A stretch of 64,000 bases of DNA from Pseudosporangium ferrugineum. GTDB taxonomy: Bacteria; Actinomycetota; Actinomycetes; Mycobacteriales; Micromonosporaceae. Position 1 is the first letter of the stretch; each line of letters opens with the position of its first letter. The stretch covers positions 62,001 to 126,000 of the forward strand of contig NZ_PVZG01000007.1 in NCBI RefSeq assembly GCF_003002065.1, read 5' to 3'. The notes below the pieces were generated by a model. It was given only the letters and a program-made list of their open reading frames with translations, was not told where the DNA came from and ran no database searches. Made by a program: the position numbers and the translations under genes. This document shows positions 1 through 7,091 of the stretch, one piece after another.

Positions 1-554
1 CGGCGCACGTCGTAGAGCGCGGTGGGCGCGGGCGGCACCGAACCGGCGGCGAACTTCGGCCCCGGCACGTCGTACACCCGGGGCTCCGCCAGGTCGAGGT
101 CGAGCAGGCGGGCGGTGACCGCGGGCGCCTCCGGACCGACCAGCGAGAACACGGCGATCTCGGCGGTGGCGTCGCGCGGCTCGACGCGGGTGAAGAACCG
201 CATCATCTCGAGATATTTGAGCAGGCCCTCCCCCGCGCCCGGCTCGGTGTCGAGCCAGGCCGTGGTGCCGTCCTCGGCGACCAGGGCGTGCTGCTCGACG
301 TGCCCGTGCGGGGAGAGCACGAGCAGCTCGGTGCCCTGGCCCGCGCGCAGGTCGCTGAGGTGCTGGGTGGTCAGGGTGTGCAGCCAGCTCGCCCGCTCGT
401 CGCCCGGGACGGCGATGACGTCGCGGTGCGACCGGTCGACGAGGCCCGCGGAGGTCTCCAGGGTGCGCTGCTCGCGCATCGGGTCGCCGTAGTGTGCCGG
501 CACGCCGGCGTCGGCCGATCCCGGCTCGAGATCCTCGATCAGGACCGTGGTCAT
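1..554 (-). CDS. ygfZ: YgfZ/GcvT-like folate-binding protein (3' end outside window)
   Basis: The reading frame starts at ATG 554 and stays open to base 1, giving 184 codons of an incomplete gene whose C-terminus lies outside the window. The protein opens MTTVLIEDLEPG and continues with the GcvT/YgfZ fold: VDRSHRDVIAVPGDER, then LHTLTTQHLSDL, then LLVLSPHGHVEQHAL. YgfZ proteins bind tetrahydrofolate and help maintain iron-sulfur enzymes; that role is taken from the family. The start overlaps the stop of the upstream Fur-family gene by four bases (ATGA), so the two are probably one translationally coupled transcript. The C-terminal signature cannot be checked here, so an aminomethyltransferase paralogue is not excluded. 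Confidence 0.82.
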   Translation of the reverse strand, partial: MTTVLIEDLEPGSADAGVPAHYGDPMREQRTLETSAGLVDRSHRDVIAVPGDERASWLHTLTTQHLSDLRAGQGTELLVLSPHGHVEQHALVAEDGTTAWLDTEPGAGEGLLKYLEMMRFFTRVEPRDATAEIAVFSLVGPEAPAVTARLLDLDLAEPRVYDVPGPKFAAGSVPPAPTALYDVR

Positions 555-973
555 GAGGGCTCCTTGCAGTCGCCGCAGACGCCGAAGAGCGACACGTGGC
601 CGACGTCGACCCGGAAGTCGCGGTCGTCGCGCAGCCGGTCGGTGACCGGCTGCATGATCGCCGGGTCGACCTCGTCGATCGAGCCGCAGGTCCGGCAGAC
701 GAGGTGCACGTGCTGGTCCTCGCCGGCGCGGTGGTAGGTCGGCGAACCGTGCGAGAGGTGGGTGTGGCTGACCAGGCTGAGATCCTCGAGCAGCTCGAGG
801 GTGCGGTAGACGGTGGTGATGTTGACCCCGGCGGCACGCTCGCGCACCGTCTGGTGGATCTGCTCCGGCGTGGCGTGGCCGAGCTCGTGGACCGCCTCCA
901 GGATCAGCTGGCGCTGCGGGGTCAGTCGCAGGCCGCGCTCCCGGAGCATCTCGGCGAGGGATGTGGCGGACAC
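551..973 (-). CDS. Fur-family metalloregulator, Nur-like
   Basis: A 140-residue Fur-family repressor. The winged helix holds RLTPQRQLILEAVHELGHAT and the recognition region NITTVYRTLELLEDLSLVSH. The C-terminal half carries the metal-site stretch DQHVHLVCRTCG and a final CGDC pair, so two CxxC motifs are present as in zinc-structured Fur proteins. The helix region closely resembles what I recall of Streptomyces Nur (nickel-responsive) rather than classical Fur or Zur, but specificity cannot be settled by reading. The start is GTG 973. A TATGCT hexamer (bases 980-985 on this strand) lies six bases before it, suggesting a leaderless mRNA. It is divergent from the aminotransferase at 1012 and coupled to the ygfZ-like gene downstream. 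Confidence 0.88.
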   Translation of the reverse strand: MSATSLAEMLRERGLRLTPQRQLILEAVHELGHATPEQIHQTVRERAAGVNITTVYRTLELLEDLSLVSHTHLSHGSPTYHRAGEDQHVHLVCRTCGSIDEVDPAIMQPVTDRLRDDRDFRVDVGHVSLFGVCGDCKEPS

Positions 974-1011
974 GTTACGAGCATAGTTCGCGCGGCGATA
1001 CCCTCCGCGTC

Positions 1012-1854
1012 GTGACCGCCCCCATCATGGTGATTCCGGGCTCAGGCGAGCTGACCCCGCTGGACCGCGGCCTGCTCTACGGCGAGGGCGCCTTCGAGAC
1101 CGTGCACCTGCGCCCCACCGGCCCCTGGCTGCTCGAGGCCCATCTGGCCCGCCTGCAACGGTCGGCCGCGGCGCTGGGCCTCGACGTGCCGCCGCAGGTC
1201 GCCGGGCTGGCGGACGGGCTCACCCACTCCGACGGCGCGCTGCGGCTGGTGGTCACCCCGTCGACCTCGTTCGCCACGGTGTCGCCGGTGCCGGAGGAGA
1301 TCCGCCGGGAGCGCCGGGACGGGATCCGGCTGATCACGTACGACCTGGGCGGGGCCGCCCGGGTGCCGTGGTCGCTGGCGGCGGCGAAGACGCTGTCCTA
1401 CGCGGAGAACCTGGCGGCGAAGCGCTGGGCGGTCGCCCGCGGCGCGGACGACCTGCTGTGGCTCGGCGACGGCCACGCCCTGGAGGCGCCGACGGCCAGC
1501 CTGGTGTGGCTCGACGGCGGCACGCTCTGCACCGTGCCGCCGGACGCGACCGGCATCCTGCCCGGCACGACGGCCGCGCACCTGCTCGACCGGGCCGGCG
1601 AGGTGGGCCTGCGCGCCGAGGAACGGATGCTCGGCGCGGCGGAGCTGCCCGCGGTCGAGGCGATCTGGCTGGCCAGCTCCCTGCGCGGGCTGGCGGAGGC
1701 GCGGACCCTCGACGGGGTGCCCCGCGCGGCGTCCCCGTGGACGCCGCGCCTGCTCGACCTGCTCGGCTTCAGCCGCCCACCCGCCGGCCCGCAACCCAAG
1801 GCCGGCGAGGACGGCGACGGCCGCGCGCAAGCCGGGCCGGTGGATGCGGCTTGA
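1012..1854 (+). CDS. Aminotransferase class IV (aminodeoxychorismate lyase-like)
   Basis: A 280-residue PLP enzyme of fold type IV. The N-terminal DRGLLYGEGAFETV is the family hallmark, and AAAKTLSYAENLAAKRWA holds the probable PLP lysine. Relatives are aminodeoxychorismate lyase (4-aminobenzoate for folate), branched-chain aminotransferases and D-amino-acid aminotransferases. The position beside the ygfZ-like and Fur genes matches the mycobacterial Rv0812 context, where a folate role is usually assigned, but substrate is inference. GTG 1012 is chosen because TACCCT at 999-1004 sits seven bases upstream, fitting leaderless initiation; ATG 1027 is the alternative. An upstream ATG at 961 would overlap the divergent fur gene. 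The last 30 residues are a low-complexity tail rich in Pro, Gly and Ala. Confidence 0.83.
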   Translation: MTAPIMVIPGSGELTPLDRGLLYGEGAFETVHLRPTGPWLLEAHLARLQRSAAALGLDVPPQVAGLADGLTHSDGALRLVVTPSTSFATVSPVPEEIRRERRDGIRLITYDLGGAARVPWSLAAAKTLSYAENLAAKRWAVARGADDLLWLGDGHALEAPTASLVWLDGGTLCTVPPDATGILPGTTAAHLLDRAGEVGLRAEERMLGAAELPAVEAIWLASSLRGLAEARTLDGVPRAASPWTPRLLDLLGFSRPPAGPQPKAGEDGDGRAQAGPVDAA

Positions 1855-1864
1855 GCCGCCTGCT

Positions 1865-2467
1865 TCAGCCGCCGACGCGCAGGAGCCGGGCCGACAGGTG
1901 GGGCTTGAGCTTCTCGCCGTTCGCGGACATCTCGTGGGCGTACAGCAGGGCGCCGTCGACGATGCCGAAGAGCCGGTGCCCGCCGGTGACCGCGAGGCCG
2001 GAACCGGTGTGCCCGACGCCGGCGGTCGCCATCTCCAGGCGGGTGCCGGTGGCCTCGCCCTCGTACAGCTCGATGACGCCGTGCTGGGTGGTCAGCGTCG
2101 CCTCCATCTCGTCGGTGGGGCGGCCGTCCGCGTTGAGCACGGGACGCCAGAAGCCCACCTCCCGATCGGCCATGCCGAGCGGCTTCGAGTCGTCGTCGAG
2201 CACCCAGATGCGCGACTCGTACGCCAGGAACGGCCGGCCGTCGTGGCTGATCCGGATCTCCTGCGCGAAGTTGAAGTCCTCCGGCTCCGGGAATCCGCCC
2301 TGCCCGCGCCCCCGCCACAGGCCGATGAACGGCAGCAGCCCCAGCAGCGAGGGGTGCAGGTCCGGCCCCTGCCGCAGGTCGTGGGTGTCCTCGTAGGGGT
2401 AGTCCTCGACCGGCGGGGCGTTCAGCCAGGGCGGCGGGCCCAGCGGGTTCTCCGTCTCACTGCTCAC
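1865..2467 (-). CDS. Nitrobindin-like FABP/DUF1794 heme-binding protein
   Basis: A 200-residue soluble beta-barrel protein of the nitrobindin/THAP4 family. The signature GLWRGRGQGGFP (about residues 49-60) matches the GxWxGxGxGxYP motif at the barrel entrance. A late histidine in TGGHRLFGIVDG is the plausible heme iron ligand. Family members bind ferric heme, react with nitric oxide and isomerise peroxynitrite; this is known for characterised relatives and inferred here. The gene starts with GTG 2467 inside the stop of a 34-codon upstream ORF (GTGA overlap), so translation is probably coupled to that small protein. It ends 10 bp from the convergent aminotransferase gene. Confidence 0.85.
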   Translation of the reverse strand: MSSETENPLGPPPWLNAPPVEDYPYEDTHDLRQGPDLHPSLLGLLPFIGLWRGRGQGGFPEPEDFNFAQEIRISHDGRPFLAYESRIWVLDDDSKPLGMADREVGFWRPVLNADGRPTDEMEATLTTQHGVIELYEGEATGTRLEMATAGVGHTGSGLAVTGGHRLFGIVDGALLYAHEMSANGEKLKPHLSARLLRVGG

Positions 2468-2568
2468 CAGCGTCCCCTTGCAATGCGCATCGCCAGATAG
2501 CCCAAACCGCCGGCCAGCCCGCCGAGGCCGGCGACCAGCAGGCTCACGTACCCGATCTCCGTAACCAT
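2464..2568 (-). CDS. 34-residue predicted membrane microprotein
   Basis: ATG 2568 opens a short frame reading MVTEIGYVSLLVAGLGG followed by LAGGLGYLAMRIARGRW. It has one strongly hydrophobic, glycine-rich helix (about residues 7-27) and a basic C-terminus, typical of a single-pass membrane microprotein with its C-terminus in the cytoplasm. Its stop overlaps the GTG of the nitrobindin-like gene by four bases. A TAGGAT hexamer (2578-2583, this strand) lies nine bases before the ATG, so the mRNA may start at or next to the start codon. I do not recognise a family. It could be a translated leader that feeds ribosomes into the downstream gene. Confidence 0.55.
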   Translation of the reverse strand: MVTEIGYVSLLVAGLGGLAGGLGYLAMRIARGRW

Positions 2569-2577
2569 GACGGAGTC

Positions 2578-2587
2578 ATCCTATGCT
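2578..2587. promoter_or_regulatory. Overlapping divergent -10 elements
   Basis: TAGGAT on the minus strand (2578-2583) and TATGCT on the plus strand (2582-2587) overlap by two bases. Each lies seven to nine bases before a start codon (minus ATG 2568, plus ATG 2595). If both are real, the two promoters share their melting region and should compete. No clear -35 hexamers are visible. This is inferred from sequence pattern only. Confidence 0.5.
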
Positions 2588-2594
2588 GACCCGC

Positions 2595-2957
2595 ATGGCC
2601 CGCCTTCTCGTCGTCAAGACCACCGCCGGCGCGGACGCCCCCGAGCGCTGCTCGCAGGCCTTCACGGTGGCGAGCACCGCGGCGTCGGCCGGCGTGCCGG
2701 TGTCGTTCTGGCTCACCGGCGAGTCGGCCTGGTTCGCGCTGCCCGGCCGCGCGGCGGAGTTCGAGCTGCCGCACGCCGCGCCCCTGCCCGACCTGCTGGA
2801 GCTGCTGCTCGAGGCGGGCACGGTGACGCTCTGCACGCAGTGCGCGGCGCGCCGGGAGATCGGCCCGGAGGACGTGCTGCCGAGGATCCGGATCGCCGGT
2901 GCCGCGGTGTTCGTCGAGGAGATCACGTCCGAGGGCGCCCAGGCGCTGGTCTATTAG
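2595..2957 (+). CDS. DsrE family protein
   Basis: A 120-residue small soluble protein beginning MARLLVVKTTAGADAPERC, with the alternating strand/helix pattern of the DsrE/DsrF-like fold and GVPVSFWLTGESAWFALPG in the middle. The segment TVTLCTQCAARR contains a CxxC at the position where DsrE/TusD-like proteins carry their sulfur-relay cysteine. Family members shuttle persulfide sulfur or bind small ligands, but the partner here is unknown. ATG 2595 is preferred over ATG 2583 because the -10-like TATGCT (2582-2587) overlaps the latter and precedes the former by seven bases. The stop shares four bases with the convergent glycosidase gene. Confidence 0.8.
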   Translation: MARLLVVKTTAGADAPERCSQAFTVASTAASAGVPVSFWLTGESAWFALPGRAAEFELPHAAPLPDLLELLLEAGTVTLCTQCAARREIGPEDVLPRIRIAGAAVFVEEITSEGAQALVY

Positions 2958-5761
2958 GTGATGATCCGCCAGCGCTGGTTGGCGAGGCCGAGGTCGGCCC
3001 ACTGGGTGACGGCCGCGCCGTCGGCGGTGGACTGACCGGAGACCTCGAGCAGCTTGCCGCTGTGCCGCGCGATCACCTTGAACAGGCCGGTGCCGGCCCA
3101 GGCCAGCCGCCACTGCTGGTTCGTGCCGCCGAGGTAGTCCCACTGGTCGACGCGGGCGCCGTCGGCCGTCGAGGCGCCGCTCACGTCGACGCACTTGCCG
3201 GTGAGGTCGCTGACGATCCGGAAGTGGCCGCCGCCCGCGTCCGCGAACCGCCAGCGGTGATCGGGCGTACCGGTGGGGGGCCACTGGGTCAGCTGGGCGC
3301 CGTTCGCCGCCGACATGTCCTGGATGGCCAGCACCTTGCCGGTGTGTGCGGCCTGGAGCCGGACGACGCCGTCGGGGATCAGGCGCCAGTTGTGGTCGGC
3401 CGTGCCGTTGTCGGCGTACTGCACCACGGCCGCGGAGTCGGCGGTGGACATGCCGGCCACGCCGAGCACCTTGCCGGAGTTGCGGTTCCGGAGCCGGGCG
3501 TAGCCGGTGCCGTTGTCGAGGACCTCCCACAGGTGGTCGGCGGTGCCGTTGTCGGCGTACTGGACGACCTGGGCGGAGTCGGCGGTGGACATGCCGGCCA
3601 CGCCCAGGACCTTGCCGGAGTTCACGCAGCGGACGCGGACGTAGCCGTCGCCGTTGTCGACCAGCTGCCACAGGTGATCCGCGGTGCCGTTGTCCGCGAA
3701 CTGCACGACCCGGGCGCTGTCCGCCTGCGACATCCCGTCGACGCCGAGCACCTTGCCGCTGTTCTGGTTCTGGATGCGGAAGGCCGGGCCGGGCGCCACC
3801 CACGGGCGGCCCGCGCCGATCCGGGGGAAGGCGGTGATCCGCAGCCGGGCGGCGCCCATCGGGATCAGCGTCACGGTCTCGACCGGCTCGCTCGACGGGG
3901 TCGGGCTGTCCTGCAGCGGGGTGACGATCTGGTCGGAGTCGGCCGTCCACGCCGGGATGCGCCGGGCCGGGGTGGTGATCCGGACCGGCGCCCCGGCCGG
4001 CGTGAACGGATCGTCGGCGTTGCCCAGCCCGGTCGTCACGGCGAAGCTGGTCGCGCCGTCCAGGCCGTAGTTCCACGCGGAGCCGGGACGCACCTCCTGG
4101 GTGGGCCACGCGTCGGTGCCGCCGCTGCGGGACCAGTTCTCGGTGATGGCGAGGGCGAAGGTCAGCGGCCCGAGGTGCACCGAGACCGCGTTGTGGTTCG
4201 CCGGCCAGGACCGGGTCCGCGCCTGCATGGGCAGCCGCAGGACGATCCGGTCGCCGTTCGCCCAGGTCCGGCTGATCCTCGCGTACGCGGGACCGCCGGT
4301 GACCGCCACCGCACTCCCGTTCACCGCCACCGTCGGCGCCGCGCACCACCCGGGTATGCGCAGGTACAGCGGGAAGCTCAGCGACTTCGGCGCGGTCAGC
4401 GTGTACGTGATCGTGTCCGAGAACGGGTACGCCGTGTCGGCGACGATGCTGACGGCCGTACCGTCGGCGACCTCGGCGGTGACCCGCGACGGACCGTGCA
4501 GGTTGGCGACCAGGCCCGCGTCGGGGGTCGCGGCCCACATCTCCTCGACGTAGTACGGCCACCCCATCCCGTAGTTGTGCGGGCAGCACCGATAGTTGTC
4601 GATGCCCAGCATGTACGCCTGCATCGGGAACCCGTTCTGGAACTGCCCCTGGCCGCCGGCGCGGTCCAGCAGCGCGATGCTGTTCGCGCTGGTGATGTAG
4701 TGGATGCCGGTGTGCCGCTGGTCCAGCGCGGCGGGCAGCGAGTTGAACGCGAGGTCCTCGACGCGATCCGCCCAGACCGGGTCGCCGGTGATCCGGCCGA
4801 GCATCTCGTGGCTCGCCATGAACTCGACGATCCCGCACGTCTCGAAGCCCTGGCGGGGGTCGCCGAAGCCGGGGCGGGCGTTCTCGTCGCCGGCGAACCC
4901 GCCGCCCGGGAACTGCCCGTACGCGTTCATGATCGTGTCGTAGTCCTGATAGCTGGCCTGCCGGTGCGCGGCGTCGCCGGACAGGACCGAGTAGACCGCG
5001 GGTTCCCGGAAGCCCTGCGCGAGGTTGACGTTGTGCGGGCTCGGCAGGTTGTTCACGTAGTTCGCGGAGTTCGCATGGATCTTGCGCGCGAGGTCGAGCA
5101 GGAACGCCTCGCCCGTACGGTTGTAGGTCCAGAACACCACCTCGAGCGTGTCCGCCCACCGGAAACTGCCCCAGCTCTGCGCGAAGACGCTGGTGCTCTG
5201 CGCGGCGACGAAGCGGAAGAAGCGCGTCAGGAACGGCACGATCCGGCTGTCGCCGGTGTACTCCTGGTAGGTGCGGACGGCGTGCAGCATCGGCATGTGC
5301 GGCCAGAAGTCGGGGCCGTTGCCGAGGCTCGTGCGCAGCGACCGCGGGCCGAAGAAGCCGTCGGACGCCTGGGTCGCGAGCACCCCGTCGATCCAGCGCT
5401 TCGTCTCGGCGATCACCCGGGCGTCGCCGGTGGTGTAGCCGAGGCTGCTGAAGCCCTTCAACCAGTACGGCACCTCCTCCCAGCCGCCGAGCTCGGGATT
5501 GGTCCAGCCGGTGGCGTCGTAGCGGAGGAAGTGCGAGATCTCGGTCATCCGGCCGTTGATCCCGCCGAGCTGGTACCGCAGCTGGGTGGCGAGCCAGCCC
5601 GCGGCCCGGGTGCGGCCGGGCGCCAGCCGCAGGAACGCGTCGGGGCGCAGCGGCGCGCGGTTCACCACGTAGCCCGGCGCGGCGGCGGCGGCCGAGGTGG
5701 CGGTCAGCAGGTTGGCGACGGCCGCGACGGCGGGCACGGCCAGAAAGGTACGACGATCCAC
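2954..5761 (-). CDS. Secreted GH127-family glycosidase with six ricin-type repeats
   Basis: A 935-residue exported enzyme. The N-terminus MDRRTFLAVPAVAAVANLL followed by an Ala-rich cleavage region looks like a Tat signal. Residues about 40-640 match the beta-L-arabinofuranosidase family GH127: FETCG (E307, C309) and RCCPHN (C392, C393) correspond to the zinc and nucleophile cysteines of the Bifidobacterium enzyme, and E293 in GDENA is a candidate acid/base. Residues about 650-935 hold six tandem QxW-type repeats beginning with forms of NSGKVLGV, i.e. two beta-trefoil carbohydrate-binding domains (CBM13/ricin). Expected role is extracellular removal of L-arabinofuranose from plant glycoproteins or arabinan. 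The stop overlaps the dsrE stop tail to tail. Exact linkage specificity is unknown. Confidence 0.88.
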   Translation of the reverse strand: MDRRTFLAVPAVAAVANLLTATSAAAAAPGYVVNRAPLRPDAFLRLAPGRTRAAGWLATQLRYQLGGINGRMTEISHFLRYDATGWTNPELGGWEEVPYWLKGFSSLGYTTGDARVIAETKRWIDGVLATQASDGFFGPRSLRTSLGNGPDFWPHMPMLHAVRTYQEYTGDSRIVPFLTRFFRFVAAQSTSVFAQSWGSFRWADTLEVVFWTYNRTGEAFLLDLARKIHANSANYVNNLPSPHNVNLAQGFREPAVYSVLSGDAAHRQASYQDYDTIMNAYGQFPGGGFAGDENARPGFGDPRQGFETCGIVEFMASHEMLGRITGDPVWADRVEDLAFNSLPAALDQRHTGIHYITSANSIALLDRAGGQGQFQNGFPMQAYMLGIDNYRCCPHNYGMGWPYYVEEMWAATPDAGLVANLHGPSRVTAEVADGTAVSIVADTAYPFSDTITYTLTAPKSLSFPLYLRIPGWCAAPTVAVNGSAVAVTGGPAYARISRTWANGDRIVLRLPMQARTRSWPANHNAVSVHLGPLTFALAITENWSRSGGTDAWPTQEVRPGSAWNYGLDGATSFAVTTGLGNADDPFTPAGAPVRITTPARRIPAWTADSDQIVTPLQDSPTPSSEPVETVTLIPMGAARLRITAFPRIGAGRPWVAPGPAFRIQNQNSGKVLGVDGMSQADSARVVQFADNGTADHLWQLVDNGDGYVRVRCVNSGKVLGVAGMSTADSAQVVQYADNGTADHLWEVLDNGTGYARLRNRNSGKVLGVAGMSTADSAAVVQYADNGTADHNWRLIPDGVVRLQAAHTGKVLAIQDMSAANGAQLTQWPPTGTPDHRWRFADAGGGHFRIVSDLTGKCVDVSGASTADGARVDQWDYLGGTNQQWRLAWAGTGLFKVIARHSGKLLEVSGQSTADGAAVTQWADLGLANQRWRIIT
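3380..3780 (-). repeat. Tandem repeats coding ricin-type lectin motifs
   Basis: Three near-identical segments of about 145 bp encode repeats 1-3 of the glycosidase lectin region (NSGKVLGV, GMSTADSA, VVQYADNGTADH). Repeats 2 and 3 are the closest to each other, suggesting a recent internal duplication. The three C-terminal repeats (from about 2954 to 3380) are more diverged. Confidence 0.75.
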
Positions 5762-5824
5762 GGCAGCCTCCGGAGTACGCCACGGCGTGCGCTCATCGTC
5801 GGCCAGGTATCGGCATCCGTCAAT

Positions 5825-6694
5825 CTATCGGCAGGATGTCGTGGCGCTCAGGCGCGCGCTGCCGCCGCCGTCACCGACCACCACGGAAACCTCGCCGGCC
5901 CGGTACGCCCACGCGTGCGGCTCGGCCTGCACGACCAGCGCGCCGGCCACCACGTCCCGCAGCGAACGCCCCAGATCCGCCGGAGCCTTCAGATCGGCCG
6001 CCGTCACCGTCGCCGCGGTCCGGCCGTTCGGGCATGCCACCTCCACGACGGTGGGTGCCGCCTGCGCGCCGATCGCCCGCAACGCCGCCGAGAACGCGGC
6101 AGGCGGCTCGCCCGCCGGCCGGGGCGCCGGATCCAGGTCCAGGCCGGAGGCGAACGGCCGGCAACCGGTCGACACCCGCAGCGCGAACGAGGTCGAGTCG
6201 TCGGAGACGGTGGCGTCCACCCCGACGAAGTCACCGGCGTCCGCGCGCAACGCGTGCCGGGTGTTGCCGGCGTTGTGCCGGATCGCCGGCGCGTACGCCT
6301 TCGGCAGCCCGCGCGCGATCGAGTCGAGCACCGCGGGCGCCTGATCGGCCCGGACCCGGACGGTCACCTCCTGGGTCGCCTCGACACCACCCCGCACCGG
6401 CGTGAGGCCACACTCCCGGTCGAAGGCCGGCGCGCCGATCTCGATGACCCGGTCCGGCCCGTCCGCCGCCAGGACGACCGCCCCGGCGGCCTCCCGCAGC
6501 ACGGGCAGGGCGTCGGCGATGTCCCGCTGCTCCGGCACGGTCGGCGGATCGTGGCGCACCGACCAGACCGCCACGGCGGCGAGCACCAGCGCCCAGGCCG
6601 CCACCACGGCGACGAGAACCCACCGCGGCTTCCGCCGCTCCGGGGCGGGCGGCGGCGCGGGGGCGGGGTAACCGGGCGAGTTCACGGCAGCCAT
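5825..6694 (-). CDS. Predicted membrane-anchored protein, unknown function
   Basis: A 289-residue protein I do not recognise. It has a Pro/Ala-rich cytoplasmic head (about residues 1-24), one transmembrane helix (WVLVAVVAAWALVLAAVAVW, about 25-44) and an extracellular domain of about 240 residues with four cysteines (in DRECGLTP, STGCRP, VACPNG and the terminal TSCR) that could form two disulfides. It reads as an anchored exported protein without a visible catalytic motif. It is 63 bp upstream of the glycosidase gene on the same strand, so the two may be co-transcribed, but nothing shows a joint function. Confidence 0.65.
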   Translation of the reverse strand: MAAVNSPGYPAPAPPPAPERRKPRWVLVAVVAAWALVLAAVAVWSVRHDPPTVPEQRDIADALPVLREAAGAVVLAADGPDRVIEIGAPAFDRECGLTPVRGGVEATQEVTVRVRADQAPAVLDSIARGLPKAYAPAIRHNAGNTRHALRADAGDFVGVDATVSDDSTSFALRVSTGCRPFASGLDLDPAPRPAGEPPAAFSAALRAIGAQAAPTVVEVACPNGRTAATVTAADLKAPADLGRSLRDVVAGALVVQAEPHAWAYRAGEVSVVVGDGGGSARLSATTSCR

Positions 6695-6706
6695 GCTCGC
6701 ACGCAG

Positions 6707-6740
6707 CGAGGGCGGGACCCCGTACGGGATCCCGCCCTCG
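6707..6740 (-). terminator. Long hairpin downstream of the rhodanese/DUF1416 operon
   Basis: A near-perfect inverted repeat spans 34 bases: arms CGAGGGCGGG (6707-6716) and CCCGCCCTCG (6731-6740), extended inward through the palindrome CCGTACGG with one mismatch pair. It begins 17 bases past the DUF1416 stop. There is no clear U-tract, as is usual for actinobacterial terminators. It may serve both strands. Confidence 0.65.
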
Positions 6741-6756
6741 TGCGACAGAGCGTGGG

Positions 6757-7086
6757 TCAGGCGGCGACGCTGAGGCCGACCTCGTTCACCCCGCGGGTGG
6801 CGTCCACGGTGAGGTCACCGTTGCCGTGGCGGGAGAGGGCGCGCAGGGTCCACGAGCCCGGGGCGGCGAAGAAGCGGAAGACGCCCTCGGGGGACGTCAC
6901 CACCTCCGCGGTGAACTCGCCGGTGCCGTCGAGGAGGCGGACGTACGCGCCGCCCACCGCCTCGCCGTCGGCGTTGGTCACGATGCCCGTGATGACGGTT
7001 TCCTTCTCGAGATCGACGCTGGCCGGGATGGGAGCCGACTGGTCGGGCGCGGCGCAGCCGTCCGCGATGTTGGAGGAGGCGGTCAT
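6757..7086 (-). CDS. DUF1416 protein (SseC-like), sulfurtransferase partner
   Basis: A 109-residue protein containing the DUF1416 core: VITGIVTNADGEAVGGAYVR, then LLDGTGEFTAEVVTSPEGVF, then RFFAAPGSWTLRALS. Its carboxypeptidase-regulatory-like beta-sandwich fold is inferred from pattern. It always seems to travel with rhodanese genes in actinobacteria (mycobacterial sseC with cysA/sseA), so a role in thiosulfate or sulfane-sulfur handling is likely but unproven. A cysteine near the N-terminus (DGCAAPD) is conserved in relatives I recall. ATG 7086 is chosen; GTG 7095 would overlap the sseA stop by four bases (GTGA) and is equally possible, which implies translational coupling either way. Confidence 0.82.
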   Translation of the reverse strand: MTASSNIADGCAAPDQSAPIPASVDLEKETVITGIVTNADGEAVGGAYVRLLDGTGEFTAEVVTSPEGVFRFFAAPGSWTLRALSRHGNGDLTVDATRGVNEVGLSVAA

Positions 7087-7091
7087 GGCGG

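Noticed and set aside
3380..3780. CRISPR-like regularly spaced repeats
   Set aside because: The repeats are coding, about 145 bp apart, in frame, and translate into ricin-type lectin motifs.
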